Shown: positions 33,301 to 47,424, numbered from the stretch's first letter. The stretch is DNA of 64,000 nucleotides from Polyporus tsugae (GCA_024305745.1 JAHRBS010000005.1:372001-436000), one strand, 5' to 3'. Made by a program: numbers and translations. The notes: generated by a model not told the origin, from the sequence alone.

Positions 33301-36300
33301 CGAGGTGCGGCGGAATGAGATTGCCGGCGCGAAAGGATCGTATCGAGAAGATCGCTGTCAATTCCATCAACCAGCTGGAAACACAAACATGCTTCGTCCC
33401 AAACATAGGAATGTCAAAGTATCGGGCGCGACGTCATCTCGAAGACGACCTTGCTAAGACATATCCTGCATAAAATTGCAACCGTGAGCCACGATATACG
33501 AGAGCCGCTAGGAATTGCCTTCAATTAGAGGCATCGAACAGGTTACTGACCTAGACCTAACGATATAAAGCAGTGTCGTGGAATGCAACGATCGCATTCT
33601 ATACATCCGCGGGCATGACGTAGCTACTTCGACTGAGTGTCATATTTACTGGGAACCTGTCGGTGCATGTCAGCGATGTCCTTGATTATCACCTGGAAGT
33701 TGAACGTGCATGATATTGGGGCGCGAATGGCTACTCCATACCTTGCCACAATGACGACAGTCCGCGAGACCGCCAAACATGGAAGTGTGTCGTCGGCTTC
33801 ATCATAGAAGGTTGGAGTCAAATGTGGGATGCATCTTGCGGTGACGTCCACAGACACAACCCTAGTACAGTATTCCCTTACCGGCGTCTTCAACGAACAT
33901 CTGCGTCAGCTGGGAGCCCTCAAGAGACTTGACGGTCCTACATATAGTCATCAGTTCGATTCCACAACATCATATGGACACGCCACTCACCTATCTAACC
34001 CCCTTCCAGGCACCTGCCCTTCCCTTTCGCGGGCTTCTCAGGCGTATACGAGCCGCCCATGCGCCACGAACCCTCTGCGCAAGTCCATGGAGTGCGCCAC
34101 GGGACGTTCTAGACGGCCCGATGCCGACGATCCTCACCGTACCCCGTCCTGGAAAAGCTCGGGCTCCAGATCGTAGGAATCTCGGGGAAGACCAGGGCTC
34201 GAGAAGATCAGCAAGCACATGGCCCCGAGAACCATTCAGATGGGAATAGATCTGTCCAGCACTACCAACTCCGCTTATGCGTATGCATGTGCGTTGTGCG
34301 GATTGGGCAACAACGCACTTCCAGATGCCTCCAGCCTCAGACTCGGTGCGTATCGTCGATACCGATACCGCCTCCTCCCGAGCCCGTACATGACGTCAGG
34401 TGTACATTCCGGGAGCGGCGGGGCCGCTCTCACCTCTCATGCCAGATGCGACGGGGCTGTGTCTCAAACTCCGAGTGTGAGATTGGCCTTATCGTCATCC
34501 ATGGTCCGCGTCAAACGCTGGTGAGAGTTTGCAGGATGGCGTCATTGCGTGGTTGTGGTCCGAGACTCTAGACCTCTTGTCATCATCATAATAACCATAC
34601 TATCGACCGGGGTCGCAAGCAAATCCAGACTTATGAAGCGATCGGACTTGTGCCCAAGCCTGATCCTGAACTCGATTGTGTAAATATGGATCATCGCACA
34701 GAACCATAGAATCCGAAGCACTATCGTGGGACAACGACTTCAGCCTTGATCTTCCACATACAGAATGAGTCGTTCTGATCGACTCTGATGGCACTAAGTA
34801 TATGTGCAGGCTTCAATCGCCGCAACATCTCAACATGGATGATAACGAGACTTGCTGCTGGGATGCCGCACAGCGTCAACCGAGGACACCCCGCTCGACC
34901 AAATGGCGGGCGACAATATGGCCACAAGGAGAAAGATCAAGCCAAAACTAGCGGGAGTCACCTCGCCCAAATCCGCTCAGAATGGGAACCATCGTCGGCC
35001 ATCGTCTGCGTACCAGTGTGAGTGGCAGCAAACATCTGATCCATGATCAATCCGGAGCAAGTCTTCGCCTTCGAAACAAACCAGTTCCTCGATGTGGCAG
35101 ATGTAGCGGTATGTCAATACAAAGACACGGATACAGTATGGCCTTCTCGCCCGCGAGATACGGACCAGCGAGTCAAGCCCGCTAGATCGGACAAGCGCCA
35201 AGTATGGCGCCTAAATGCGTCTATCGTAGACGCGCAGTGGGGCGGCGTCTGCAAGTACTGCGAAAGACAGATGCACTTGAAACACCAATGCTCGAAAACT
35301 TCAGCTTCGGCATCCTTTTGGCCACCGTCTGTAGACCTGGAAGTTTTAATAGCGCTAAGAAAAGTGGCCCGCATGGATCAGAGGCGGACGTGTGGGGGAG
35401 CGGAGAAACAGACGCTATAAGCGGGGAAGGTGGGCCTGCTGAGGGAGAGCGTTCATCCACCAGGCCAGACGACCTCTCCACAAGGTCCCTTGCCTGCGAG
35501 CGCGCCGTGCATGCATTGCGCACTTACGATTTCCAAAACCTGCGCGGCTAGAACGGCGCCCCCCAACGTCTGACCTCCATCGCGCGTTCGCAGTGAGTCG
35601 ATTGGAGTTGGAGTCACGAAGGCGAGCGAGCTCTTTCGGAAAGTCCAATGGGAAATTCGTGTTCCTTTTTGTTCTGCAAATTTGGCAGGTCCACCGCCAA
35701 TAGCGCGGCAAGTTTTCACCCCCACATTCCGAAAGTGGGTTTGATCGTGTAGTAAGACGGCCAAGCATGCCGCGTCACCTCCCCCAAACATCCACTGATG
35801 CACAGCTTTCCGGGACTGGATAGGTGTGCAGCGGCGTAGGTCGGGGTGCGCCTCAAAGATGTCATAAAAGTTTTAACCCGGAGGGGAGCGTGCATTGATG
35901 ACGAAGAGGGCGGAACACGGACGTACGGACCTTCTTGCATACGCATACAGCGAGGTGCATACTGTACGTTACGCCAGACGTGTGCACTGCTCGCAGGCAA
36001 TTTCTCCAGCGCAGCCCGTGGCTAGGCCGCTATCTGCATACGTTAGTACTGGTTCGATATCATCCAGGACTTTCTTGAAGCATGACGCTGACGAATAGTA
36101 AGTCATACAATCTGACAGTTCACACTGGACAGTGCCCAAAACTTCAATGAACCTGCACACCTTGACTCGAGCTCCCCGGCATGAAACCCCACAAAATTTC
36201 CCATCCGACGTCGGACGGCTCCATTCAGGCTGCGGGTTCTCGAAGGAAACCATGCGTACTCGGACTCGGAGGTTGTGTACAATGATAGCTCGTCGAAGGC

Positions 36301-39300
36301 AAAGTGCGCTCGGACGAATTCCAGTCTCCGGGCACAGGCCGGACGGAGTTCAAAATTGTGGCTGAGTAAGCCACTCCACCGGGAGAGGCATGAGGCTGTG
36401 CACGGTCCCGCCGGGCCTAGCTTCGTTCCGTCCGGAACTTACTAGCGCTTACCAACCACATTGTTTGTGTTTACCAAACACCACTGGCGGCACGGCGGGT
36501 TCGCTTAACCCCAATGCCGAGCACGGCTGTACAAAGAGTCATCACATTGAACCCAAAGCCAGCGATTCATCCACATCCGTAAGTCCCCTGGACATCCCAA
36601 AAAGAGACGTGAAAAGCTACGCACAATGCGCATGACAGGCTGCGGCCGCGCGCGATGGCCGCACTACGAATCCGATTCGCGGGCCAACTGCACAATTGAG
36701 GACCACGGTTTGAAGGAGCAATACCACAGACGGGGAGTGGTTGATACTGGGTAGGTGCGTATGGCTTCCCCATGCGAAGACGGACAACGCGCTTGATCCG
36801 TGCCCCCCAGAATAACCCATTCAACGCGAGGTACGCATCACGGACGCGTGCGCCTCCCAACCGCCGCCTTACTTATTCCTTCACTCGCCAAATCGTGAAC
36901 AATGTTGGCGCATTAAATCAGAACCACAGTGACTATGACACGTCCGCGTCAACCTCGCAGCTGTCAAAGCCTTCTTTCGCGTGAAACGGCATTCAGACGG
37001 CATTCGTGCGTGAAACTAGAAGAAAGAAGAAGAAAGGAAAGGCGAGTGAACCCTCCCTATCCCGTCCTACAACCTCAAGGTGCAGTAAACGGCAAGCGGA
37101 GCTGATGTCCGCGGTGCAAAGCACATAAGGGTAAGGTTAGCTTCTGGTCCCTGATGCGCACTTACGACAAATATATATGGCAGACGTCCCGTCCCTTGTC
37201 CGAAGGACATGCTCAGAGGGGAAGTCGCCCCGTCTGTCTGATGGCGCGATCCAGAAGCACCTGCGCGGGCGCGGCGCGAGATCGTTCTCCAGGCAAAGCC
37301 TCCGACGTGACGAGCCCTACGCAGGCGTTCGTATGTAACCCGCGCTAGGCGAAGGCGCTGGCGGCGCAAGTCGGCGCGCCGTAGGGTCTACTTGCGGACG
37401 GTGGAGCGCCACGGCGACGTGGGGACGGCGTCACGAAGCGTGAACAAAAGGCCCGCGACAATTGGCACCGCGAGGGGCGGCCAGCTCGGTCGCCCCCAAT
37501 TGCAAGGCGCTGTACTTTATGTATATGGTATGCACCATCACCCCCGTCGGGCGGCGGTGGCGTCCGAGTCCTAGGATCGCGAGTACGGATGGGCACATCG
37601 AACAGTCAAGGGTGCGATGTTTCCAGGGGGACGTCCTCGGCCGAGTCGATATACTTACGATACGCGCTATACTTGTGTACGTACCTGTCCGCAATGCAAT
37701 GTCGCCGGCAACACACGAAATGGTTGAATGCCGTACGCTCAGACCTGGACGACGGCAAGACATCACGCGAGCTCCCGCGCGGCGTTCATGCGTCGTGCCG
37801 AAATATAGTCAGTTCTGTGATTGCGAGCACCACCATCATACGCGGTCGCGAGGACGTTAGCGAGCCGAAAACAGGGTCGATGTGGACTTACCTCGGCCCG
37901 CATTCCACAATCACAGCGACTAGTCGTCAGGCTTTTGCCAACGCGAGGTTTTGGGCATGCCTCCATACGAGGTATGAGCGCAGCTTCTGCTAAAGGCTGG
38001 GGCTAGTCGGCTCGACAGAAACGAGAAAAGCAGAGGGGACGTTTCAGAAGAACAGAACAAGGCGATTGATATGCCCGGCAACCATCCCGCCGGCATGAAG
38101 CCCCAGCGAGTGGAAGCGAGACGCATGGTGTCCTCGTCCTTGTCTCGGTCCAATCCAATCCAAGTACAGTATGTAAGTAATGGCACGATGTGGTCTCTGC
38201 GCTGATGATGCACTCACCGCCTATGGTGTTGGTGCGGCTGGCTGCACTGCGAAAAGTCAGCGCGCGCAGCGCGTAAGTACCCTGGGTCCTGAGCACGGTC
38301 CAAGGAGAAAAGGTCAATAACGTCGGGGTCTGATGCGAGAGAGAAGTTTGAAGGGATCTCGACTGACGACTTTGCGCGCCGTAACCTTCTTGAAGCGCGC
38401 GGGCGGTTCAACGTTCAATGCGGATTGATTGACCCTCTGAGGGAAAATCTGCTGCGATGAGCGCAGAACATCAAAACATAAGCGAAGGGTTTGGCCCTGA
38501 TCTATAAGAAGTATTCGCATGAGTATTAGCATACATGGAAGATGAACAATTTAACGGCCTTTGATCACGGTGGAGGTCGAGCGGAGCACAGGAAGGCGGT
38601 AGTGCGGGACATGATACTTCAGCTCCTCTGGCGTCACTCAGTCTAGGAAGACAGATGGACAGAAGCATATACAGTACTGACGGCGGTTATTGATGTTAAG
38701 CGACGTGAGCGCGGCTGCTTGGCCACTTTTCCTGCCCGAGTAGGCCCTGTAGCCTAGACTGCTGCTTGCTTATGTAGTACCCTTCATCCTCAAACAGGTA
38801 CATAAGTCCTCGAGCCGCGCGAACGGTGATAGGAACGCACCTCCCTGCAAGGGCTCCAAATACGAGCGGGTGAAAGACGGCAATGGCTCCGAACACAGAC
38901 GTTATCAGAGAAGTGGCCAAGAGAGCAGAACGCTCAGCAGGGCAGTCGAAGGACGAGATGTGGTCATGTGCCACACCACCTGCCACAGTGACGAGAGCAA
39001 GGCGGGCAACGCGATAACCACGTTCTGGATGCGCAGCCCCGCGCCCTAGGAGACCCATCCGAAGTCCCGTACCGTAGCGTGCCCAAGGTTCCAAGCTGAG
39101 CGAGTTCTTCTGAGGCAGCTGCACGGAGTCAGACGCGTCCGTTTTGAGCACAGTGCGAGCCTCGAGATGATCTAGTGTGTTCGCACGGCACGAGGAGTTC
39201 CGTCCAGCGCTGGCTCCCGACTCGAAGGACTGAGGACGCCGGGGACCAAGGGCGGGAAGATACCGACCTCCGAGCACCGAGGGCTGCGACGTCACGTAAA

Positions 39301-42300
39301 ATAATGCCAGGGAGGGGGGAGCTTGGGAGCCTGAGAGCGTGGTCAGAACAGCGCTAGTCGGCCGGCGCGCGGTGGGAGTGTCGGTCTCCGGCGACTTACC
39401 TCTTGATTGAGAGGCTGTGCAAGGGTCCCCGTCTCCCATCGGCGCCCGATGCAGGTGCGCGCAGATGCGCATCGACGTCGCGCCGTGTCTGTCATTAATC
39501 TTTCGAAAGCCTAACCCCCATCGCCGACGGGGTTGCGATTGCCTACTCCGCAAGCAAGGGTCGCGCTTCCGAGCGAGCGTTGATGGTATTTGACGGACAG
39601 AAGTTGGAAGATCCCCTATAGGACGCGGGCAGACGCTCTGCGCATATGCTGGCTGGCAGGACGTGGGATCGACAGAGGCGCAAATCGGGAACAACAGGAG
39701 GTGTGTGAATGATGGTCTACCAACGGCTCAGAGACCCTCGTACTGTTCTGAGACCATACACGAGGGCGGAGGGAACTATGTAGATGGGAGATGGTGACAC
39801 GGCCAAGCAAGCAACGAGCCATCTACAATGTTCGGTAACATGGACACCCACATCGGAGGATACACGAACACGACAGAACAGAACATCGCCTTCCCGTTTC
39901 ACCACTCCAGGCACGAGAGACAGACAGACTCGCATACATGGACCAGAAGGCCGTCAGCGGAGACGCAGAGCCAGACCGTCGCGGACGACGGATGGCGGAT
40001 GGCGTGTGTCGGATATAGCGCGCGTGCGACGAGCGAGCATCCCGAACTTCTAGAACGGGACGTCAGTGCTTTCGAACCAGTGCCCACCGTGAGGCATGGA
40101 CGCGGACGGGAACGCGCGCGACGGCCCGCATGACGGAGCTCGCAGGCCGCCAACGCCGAGCGTAGAAACCGCCACCTTGGCTTGTGCTTGTTCTTTGACA
40201 TTGACATTGTCTCTGTGTCTCCCGGGTCTTCCAGTTCTATGGCGGTGCATTACAAGCTGCTGACATACCATGCCCAGGTCCGACGCAGTAGGGTCAAATG
40301 TCCAAACGGGACGTTGAACATTCCCCCGCGCGAGCGCTCCGGACCTCCACGATGACGACGACGACGACGATGATGCAGAAGATCCACGAAGCCGCACAAA
40401 CATACGCTCGGCATCAGCATCAGCCTCGTCGCCCGTGCAGTGTAGCGCGAGAACGCATGATTGTGCGAAGGTCCCACATCGAGATAAATCCCATTAAGCA
40501 GGACAAGGCCCGCATGGGAAAGAGGGAGGTAAAGCGGAGCGGTGCAGAATGACGTCATGGAATATCGGCCCAGCACATGGACGAGCTATAACACAAGGTT
40601 AAGATGCGCGGGGTCGGGTTGTTGAAGCGTCCGGATACACGCCTGTAGCTTCCCTCCGTGGTGCTTGCCTCAACAGGTGCAGATGCAGATGCAGTTCTGT
40701 GTCTGTGTCCGTGGGTCCGGGAGGAGAGAATCTGCGAGTGGCAGAGCCCGAGCCCGACTCGGGATTCGAATGGGAGGTGGATCCGCTAATGAAGGAACTT
40801 CTTGATGATGACGACTTCGAACACGATGGGAGGCGGCGGGACGGAAGCGCTAGGACACACTCGCAAGCGTCAGGACGGACCGAGCGTAAAACCAATGCAC
40901 AGCTCACTACTGGGAGTCCATGCGAACTCGCGCGTGCACGACCGACTGCGATGAAGTAAAGCAAGCGCGCGCGAATGCGTTTCAAGGCCTAGTGTCGCCG
41001 TGGCCCTTGCCATCTTGAACTTATCTTCTCCCGGTTCCTAGTCTAGCGAAACAGAAACACGCAAGAGCGTAATTCGGGATCCCAAGACGACTGCGATCTA
41101 TACGAAGAGATGCCTGCAGGATAGCTGTAACCGTGATCGTTCCAAGGTCCAAGGACGAGAGCTGTGAAGGGATGGACCGCCGAGGTGATCGCTCCCTCCA
41201 AAGCCCTCAACTTCAACGCACTGCGAACACGAGCGAATCTGGCGCCTCGACACTCAAAACGAGCACCCGATGTACTCTAAGTACACCACAGCGAAGGGGG
41301 AAATTGGGAAGCCTTCAGGTAAACAAACGCCACAACGTGTCACTTCTATACTCCACGGCAGATGCCCAAACCCTCGAACCCTCAACTCGGCGCCCTCGGG
41401 TGTCAAGGCACCACACTTCTTTGAGGTGCGAGCCACAACCCGCTCCGAAAAGAACTCAGAAGACAGAGGACAGGAAACGAGGGATGCCAGGGCAAACACC
41501 CTCCGCAGCCGCTGATCAAGGCCCGTCATCGAACTCGAGGCGGCGAGCTACGAAAGCGTGGAATATGCTTGCTACAAAACATGCGAGGTGAAGCCGAAGA
41601 TGCGGTGCATACCCGCGAACAAGCAAGCACACTCGATTGTGGGGGTGCCAGGGACGACGACAGGAGTTCGCGCGCGGAAGGCTCGTCGACTCGGATGGCG
41701 GATCTGAGTGAACGCCAGCAAACAGTCGACGATGGGTCCTCCTCAGAATGGAGCATTCGAGGCAGGCCGGATCAAGATAGGACCGGGCGGAGGCATAGGA
41801 AGGTAAGTATGGAGACTGGAATCGCGCAAACCATCACGGCAGAACAAGGAAGGATCGGAGGGCATGGATAGAATCACAGCATATGTGCGGCGGATTGGCC
41901 GCACGAAGCGTGTTCCCGACAGTCGTCAACTCGGAAGAAGGGTCGAGGGTCTCGTTCCCACACCCTCTCTCGCTCCCGTTCCCCCTGCTGCTACGTACCC
42001 GTCCGCCGTTCCTCGCTACCTAAACGCGAAACGCAGACGTAAACCCGCAACGATGCACGAGCAGCGCTCTTCAATCGCTATACGCCTGGCCGGCGACCCG
42101 CCGCCTGATCGTCTGGAGGCAATAAGCAGGACGGCAGATCCGGCGCGAGCGCATTCCAGCATGCTTCCCGCTCTCCCATCGCCCAGCCAGCACTCCACCC
42201 TCCACCGCCCTTGACGTCGTCTTCCCAGCCTAACGCGATAGGACGCCTGGCGTTCGCATGCGCATGTGTGCATTGCGGACGTGCATAAACCGCTATCGCC

Positions 42301-45300
42301 TAGAGCTGCCAATGATTCACCACTGACTACTTAGTGCCAGGCGAGAACGTGCGTGGGCCCGCGAGCAGCGATAAGTAAACGGCTGGCATCGCGGGGCCCC
42401 GGGCGACGTCTCCGTTCCGCTCACCAGTACTGTAACCGCGATCGTCCTCGATCGTAATAGAAGTATCGCATACACCAGGCGGGTGCATGCGCAGCTGGAG
42501 AATCACGCCAGTTCGCGCGTCTGTGCGCGTATCGAGTATGTACGTTGTTTGCTCGGAATCCGCGTCCGCCGGCTCGAGGCTAGGCGCGATATGTAATCCA
42601 CCGCGCGTGTCCTCTGTGTGTGCAGTCTCTCTGCGACTTTGTCTGCCCCTCGCGCTGCAAGCGAGAGCCATGCCCCCTCCGCCCGAAGCTCAAACACACA
42701 TCATTTCCTGCACGTACGTACAACTTACGCCCCGGCGCGACGCATATAGGCATCGTGGCACCGACGCGAGCACCGCACCGAGTGGTGAGTGCTGGGTGCT
42801 GGGGCAGCTGCACCCGCACCGTCACTCACTCATCCAGTCGGAACTGCAGAAGACACGTCTTCTTCTCCCATGGCCGGCAGGACAATCGGCCGCGTCTCAC
42901 GGGCAATCACGATATCCATCCATCCAGCACGAACACAGTACGTAGTTCGCACGTGGATGTATCGCACCTCTCGGGGAAAGAAGAATTGCAGGAACGAAAA
43001 GTGACCGGTGAAGGTGCACGAGGAGATGTCGACAATGATGATGGCTAGAGGAGGACTTACTTGGCCCGCCCTACCGCCGTCCAGGTTCTCGTGCTCTTTT
43101 CCTGTCGTGCTCCCATGCTCCTCCTACCGTCCGCCTGCTGACCTTGAGGACCTCGTCGCTGGTCCTGGTTGCCGTGCTCGGGAATTCCGCACTGCCCGAT
43201 TGCCTCGCGCCACGAGCCGACCCGGAGCCTTGAGTTTGTGTTTGCGTTTATTCTACTGGCACTTGCGCCGCATCCGCGGCCTGAGGTCTGAGGCCTGCGC
43301 ACCCTGCACCCAGTTCTAGGGCAGAACCCGAAGCGTCGCCGTGCCGTGCAGAGTGACTTTGAAGCAGATACCTCTCCGTGGCGGCGGCCGTGTCGCCTAG
43401 AAGCGGAAGCCCTGAAGAGCTTGAAGGCGCGAAGTTTTGAAGTTCGGCGGACCTTCGAAGGCGGCCTGCACACGCGAGCAGCCCAAACGAGGACCGACAC
43501 CGCTTCGGATTCGGGTTCGAGTTCGATCCGCCGCGCCTAGCGGCCTAGTGCGTTCCTAAGGAGTGCGGGCTCGAGCAAGCAAATAGGGATGCGCGAGGGG
43601 CGAGGGGCGAGGAAGTACTTAGTAGTAGCCGTCGTCCCAGTCTGAAACGTGACGCGCGAAGCCTTTTGGAAAGGAAGCAGTCGTCGTCCCAGTCTGAAAC
43701 GCCACCATGCAGCCAGCCCCAAAATTTCTGGCTCTGAGGTTGAGTTTGAGGCCCGAGGCCCGAGTGACCACTGACGATGAGAAGAGGCTGGGCGGTGGTG
43801 CACATCGCGCCCGTGGAGTGCGGCGCCAGACCCGGAGGACACAAACGCCGGCGGCGGGCTCGGTAGCGCGCGCGGACGTTGAGCGAGGATCGAGGGGCTC
43901 GGCTGAGCCCACGCCGAATGCGAACGAACAAGTGCGAGACAAGGTGGAACGCAGTGTCCGGACGTGAGGTGGGGGTGGTCATTAATGTCAATGGTGATGC
44001 AGATGGCGGACGTGAAATGAACTTGGTAGGTTGCTGCCACAGCGGGCCCGCGCGGCGTCGGAGGTGCGCAACGCGCACTGGGCGGGTTTAGGTATTGTTG
44101 AAGTGTTGAACCTTGTCTGAGCGGTGGACGGTGGACAGTGGGTTTGTTCGAGACCAGGATCATCTCAACGCAGGTGGAGCAGGAACACAGGAAAGGATGT
44201 GCAAGTGCCGAGCATAGGTCCGAGCGGGCGCGGCGCCCCCGCGCGCGATGATGGAGGGTATTGTCATCATCATACCGCTGTAGTATGCTGGCGGATCGCG
44301 GCGTCCATGTCGTAACAAATGCGTTTCATAGGAGGACGGGAGGCATATATGGTGATATGGACGTTTTGGCATACATGCTCGTGTGTCGGAGGGGAGGGGT
44401 ACATCGCAAATTGAACAGAGCTCGTTTGGTAGACTGGAGGCGGTTAACTTCAGGGCGCGCGCGCGCTCAGAGAGAAGCTTCAGCCCCTCCGAGTCCGAGA
44501 TACGTCACAGGATCGGACAAGGTTATGCTCGGAAGGAAGCATTCACTTCATGCTCGCCATCATCGCACTCGATCTGGATGCTTGGCGCAGCGATTCATCT
44601 GGTTGATTATCCTTCCAAACTCGTCGCACAAAGGGTGTGAAGCACCATATATTGGCTGACGGATATGCATACGAGTAGCCGGATATTGTCGTTAAGTACA
44701 CAACACACGGCGATTGGGTGACGAAGACGGCCCGTTCAGCACGAGTAGGGCGGTGGTGCACGACAATGGGGTGAGCTCGAAGAAGAGAACAAACAGACGA
44801 CCCCGAAACGGGGCGTGCAGTTGTGCGTGAAGAAGGTTTATGGCCATGGGCGTTCGTACATGAGGGCGCTGCAGTCAAGTCAAATCATGGAATGGCTACT
44901 TACATGTCCGGCCGCGCGCCACCATAACGCGCCGGGCGCGCTTGAGTGAAATTCTCTGGTCTGGCGGGCTGCCACCCCAGTCGGACAGAAGACATGCAAA
45001 GTGGAGAAACGTGTCGGTGGCGCGCTGACACGCTCGGACGTCGAGTCTTCGCGTCAAGGACGCGGGTCAACGCAAGGTCAACGTCACGATTCGCAATGGG
45101 TTGGGAAGCGGCCGCGTGGGCGAGTCGGGATCTGAATTCGCGGCGGATTCAGATGGGAGCAGCGCAGAAAGGCATGTTCAGATTCTGTTCATCAGCATTG
45201 CTTGGACACCCCGGTCGCGGTCGCGGTGATTGGGGACGCCCGACAGAGAGCGACAGCGCATCAAGCGACGGGTGGAAGCCCACGCAAAAGCGATGCTGTT

Positions 45301-46170
45301 GCTGCGACGCGCGACATGGTTGGCCGCTGTCGCGCCTCGGGGCAGGGCGGGGTGAGATTGGGAAGGTCGTCGTCGGGCATCCATGATGCGCGGTGCGACA
45401 ATCCCGCCTGTCGAATATCCGTGTGTTGGACCAATGACTGGAAATGACTGGCGTTCAGTACCGTAAGCAAGCAGTCGGCATGAAGGAGGGAGGCAAGAGG
45501 CCGTGGCGGGCTGGGCGCGGCTGGGGCGGGCGCGCGGCATGGTCCGGGGCGGCTCGGAGGCTCGGGCCAGTGCTCGCAGTCTCTTGGACCCGCCGGATAT
45601 GGAGAGGTCTGGCGCCTATGGGATGGAGCCGGGAGAATTTGCACGTTTCCGATCTCGATAACGTTCCTGGCAGTGTCACCCCACCCGGTCAGACTGCACT
45701 TATATATTCTCCTCGGACTCGCTGCGGTCCCCTCCTTGTCGTCGCATCCACTCCCAGCGACATATCCGCCTCCTCATCCCGCCTCGCATCCATTTCTCTC
45801 CAGCCCAGGCTGCATCTTGCCGGCGCTAGCGCATTGTAACGTACGAAGACCCGCAAGCCGTCTCCATCTGCCTCGCGGTGGTTTAGCGAACGGTCCACGC
45901 CCCTGCCTCGTTCCTCAACAAAACAGGCAGATTCGCACGGTGAGTGTTCCGTTGGAAGGAGGGACGTCCGGATCAGAAGGGCAGGGGATTGGAACTCCGC
46001 TGTAAATTTACGGGTGATTTGTTGGCTGATGGGAGAGGCGCGGCGGATTTACCCAGCACGGTTCGCCGCGCGTTTGGGGCCGCGTGCCGGCCAGCTCCCA
46101 TGCCTGCCTGCCCTTGAACCATCCAAAGACTCGCAACTTGCCATTTCCACCCTCGACTAGCCCCATCGGC
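30382..46170. other. 15.8 kb stretch without a convincing gene
   Basis: G/C-rich throughout with CpG frequent, so not mutated in the way RIP leaves repeats. I saw no transposase, integrase or reverse transcriptase motifs. Features inside: minus-strand coding-like pieces at about 33090-33890 (QIRIAILRGWKRINQV, then a 45-base intron with GTATGA/TTTAG ends and GKFASQAVVPSYPQLDPQFA); a minus frame of 332 residues at 38696-39694 without a domain; a plus frame at 40699-40959 with an acidic run (FEWEVDPLMKELLDDDDFE); a GAC repeat at about 40350-40375; and a direct repeat GTCGTCCCAGTCTGAAACG at about 43630 and 43682. Confidence 0.35.
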
Positions 46171-46175
46171 GCATG

Positions 46176-46183
46176 CTTATATC
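46176..46183 (+). promoter_or_regulatory. TATA-like element of cyclin at 46274
   Basis: CTTATATC on the plus strand lies about 95 bases before the ATG, followed by a CT-rich stretch typical of fungal start regions. A second TATA-like ACTTATATATTC at about 45697-45708 could serve a longer leader. Confidence 0.35.
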
Positions 46184-46273
46184 TCTCCTCTCCTCCCAGC
46201 CCTTTCCCCACAAGTCTCCCCTTTGTCCCGCCCGCCCTCCGCACCAACACCCTCTCCCCGCGACACCCTCCCC

Positions 46274-47424
46274 ATGGCCGCCGTATCAGGTCCATCCACC
46301 GCCCGTCATCCCTCTCCCATGAAGAGGCAGACGAGGATGTCCTCTCGCCCCTCGGGTTCGAGTTCGTCCCATGTGGTGGTCAGTACAGGCGCTACCCGTG
46401 AGTTGCCTATTTGAGTGCTGACACTCCTCCGTTTCAACTTTTCTAGGATCCATACTACGGTCATGAAGAGACCGCTAAGCTCTGCGCTAGATTCGTGACC
46501 CATTTATTTGCGTGTCCGGATCTCCCGCCACTCTCCACCGCGATTCCTCCCGCACCCTCCCCTCCTCTCGCCAACTTCATCGCCTACGCCCTCCATCGCA
46601 CCCGACTCCATTCGTCCGTTACGTTCGCCGCGCTCTACCTCCTCCAACGCCTAAAAGCCCGGTTCCCCGCCGCGCGGGGGTCCTCAGGCCATCGGTTATT
46701 TATTTCGGCGTTCATGATCGCTTCCAAGGTGATCTGCGACGACACGTACTCGAACAAGTCGTGGTCGATCGTCGGCCAGGGTATGTTCGCCCTCCGGGAG
46801 ATCAACCAGATGGAGCGTGAGATGTGCTCCTACCTGGAGTGGCAGCTCAACATCGAGCCCAACGCGCTCAAGGAGTTCGAGGCAGGGGTACGGCGCGACT
46901 TCAAGGGCCTCGGCCCGTATCCGACGTACGTCCTTCCTTCTCCCGCGCCTTCGCCCATGCCCTCCACCACGCCGTACAACGGCCAGACGGGCGGCACAGC
47001 ACCTACCCCTTCCTTCGCTGCGCGCTCGCAGCAACCACCATCGACTTCGCCGCCGAAGCCCATTCCGCCTCCCGTTCCTGTGCACGCCGGCGCACCCCCA
47101 TACTCCGCCTCGTCCTCGCCTCACACCCCCGGGACTCCTGATACTCCCGAGTCGTCGATGTCGACCTCCACGTCACCCGCGTCGAGCGTATCGCCATCGA
47201 CCCCACTTGGGTATGAGGACCACTCGGTCCGGGTCGTGTCCAGCGGGACGATCGGTACGCCGATCACCATCGACTCCCGATCACCGACGACTGCGTCGCA
47301 CATGCCCGGCACGACGTCGTCGAGTGCGGCTGTCGCGTACGCCGCCGCGCGGAATGTCCCCGCTGTCCTCAAGAAGGCCAAATGCGGCGACATCTTCGCG
47401 CGCGCGAGCCCCTGCGTTTGGTAG
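46274..47424 (+). CDS. Pcl/Pho80-like cyclin
   Basis: Regulatory subunit for a Pho85-type kinase (family knowledge; partner inferred). Exon 1 is 46274-46378 and exon 2 is 46447-47424; together 360 residues. The donor chosen is GTCAGT at 46379, because the stronger GTGAGT at 46399 would break the frame of the conserved DPYYGHEETAKLCARFVTHL start of the box. The cyclin box is complete: FIAYALHRTRLHSSVTFAAL, YLLQRLKARFPAA, SGHRLFISAFMIASKVICDD with the kinase-contact lysine in ASKV, TYSNKSWSIVGQGMF, and INQMEREMCSYLEW with the partner glutamate. The C-terminal 170 residues are Pro/Ser/Thr-rich and probably disordered, with many SP/TP sites, and end in IFARASPCVW. This is the most canonical of the three cyclins in the window. 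Confidence 0.88.

Noticed and set aside
38696..39694. Minus-strand frame of 332 residues as a gene
   Set aside because: Composition is uneven, there is no domain or signal, and its first half is Pro/Arg/Ser-rich as expected of chance frames in G/C-rich DNA. Kept only as a note in the desert entry.
43537..44163. Minus-strand frames of 177-208 residues
   Set aside because: Two overlapping frames in G/C-rich sequence, partly created by a direct repeat; no domain.
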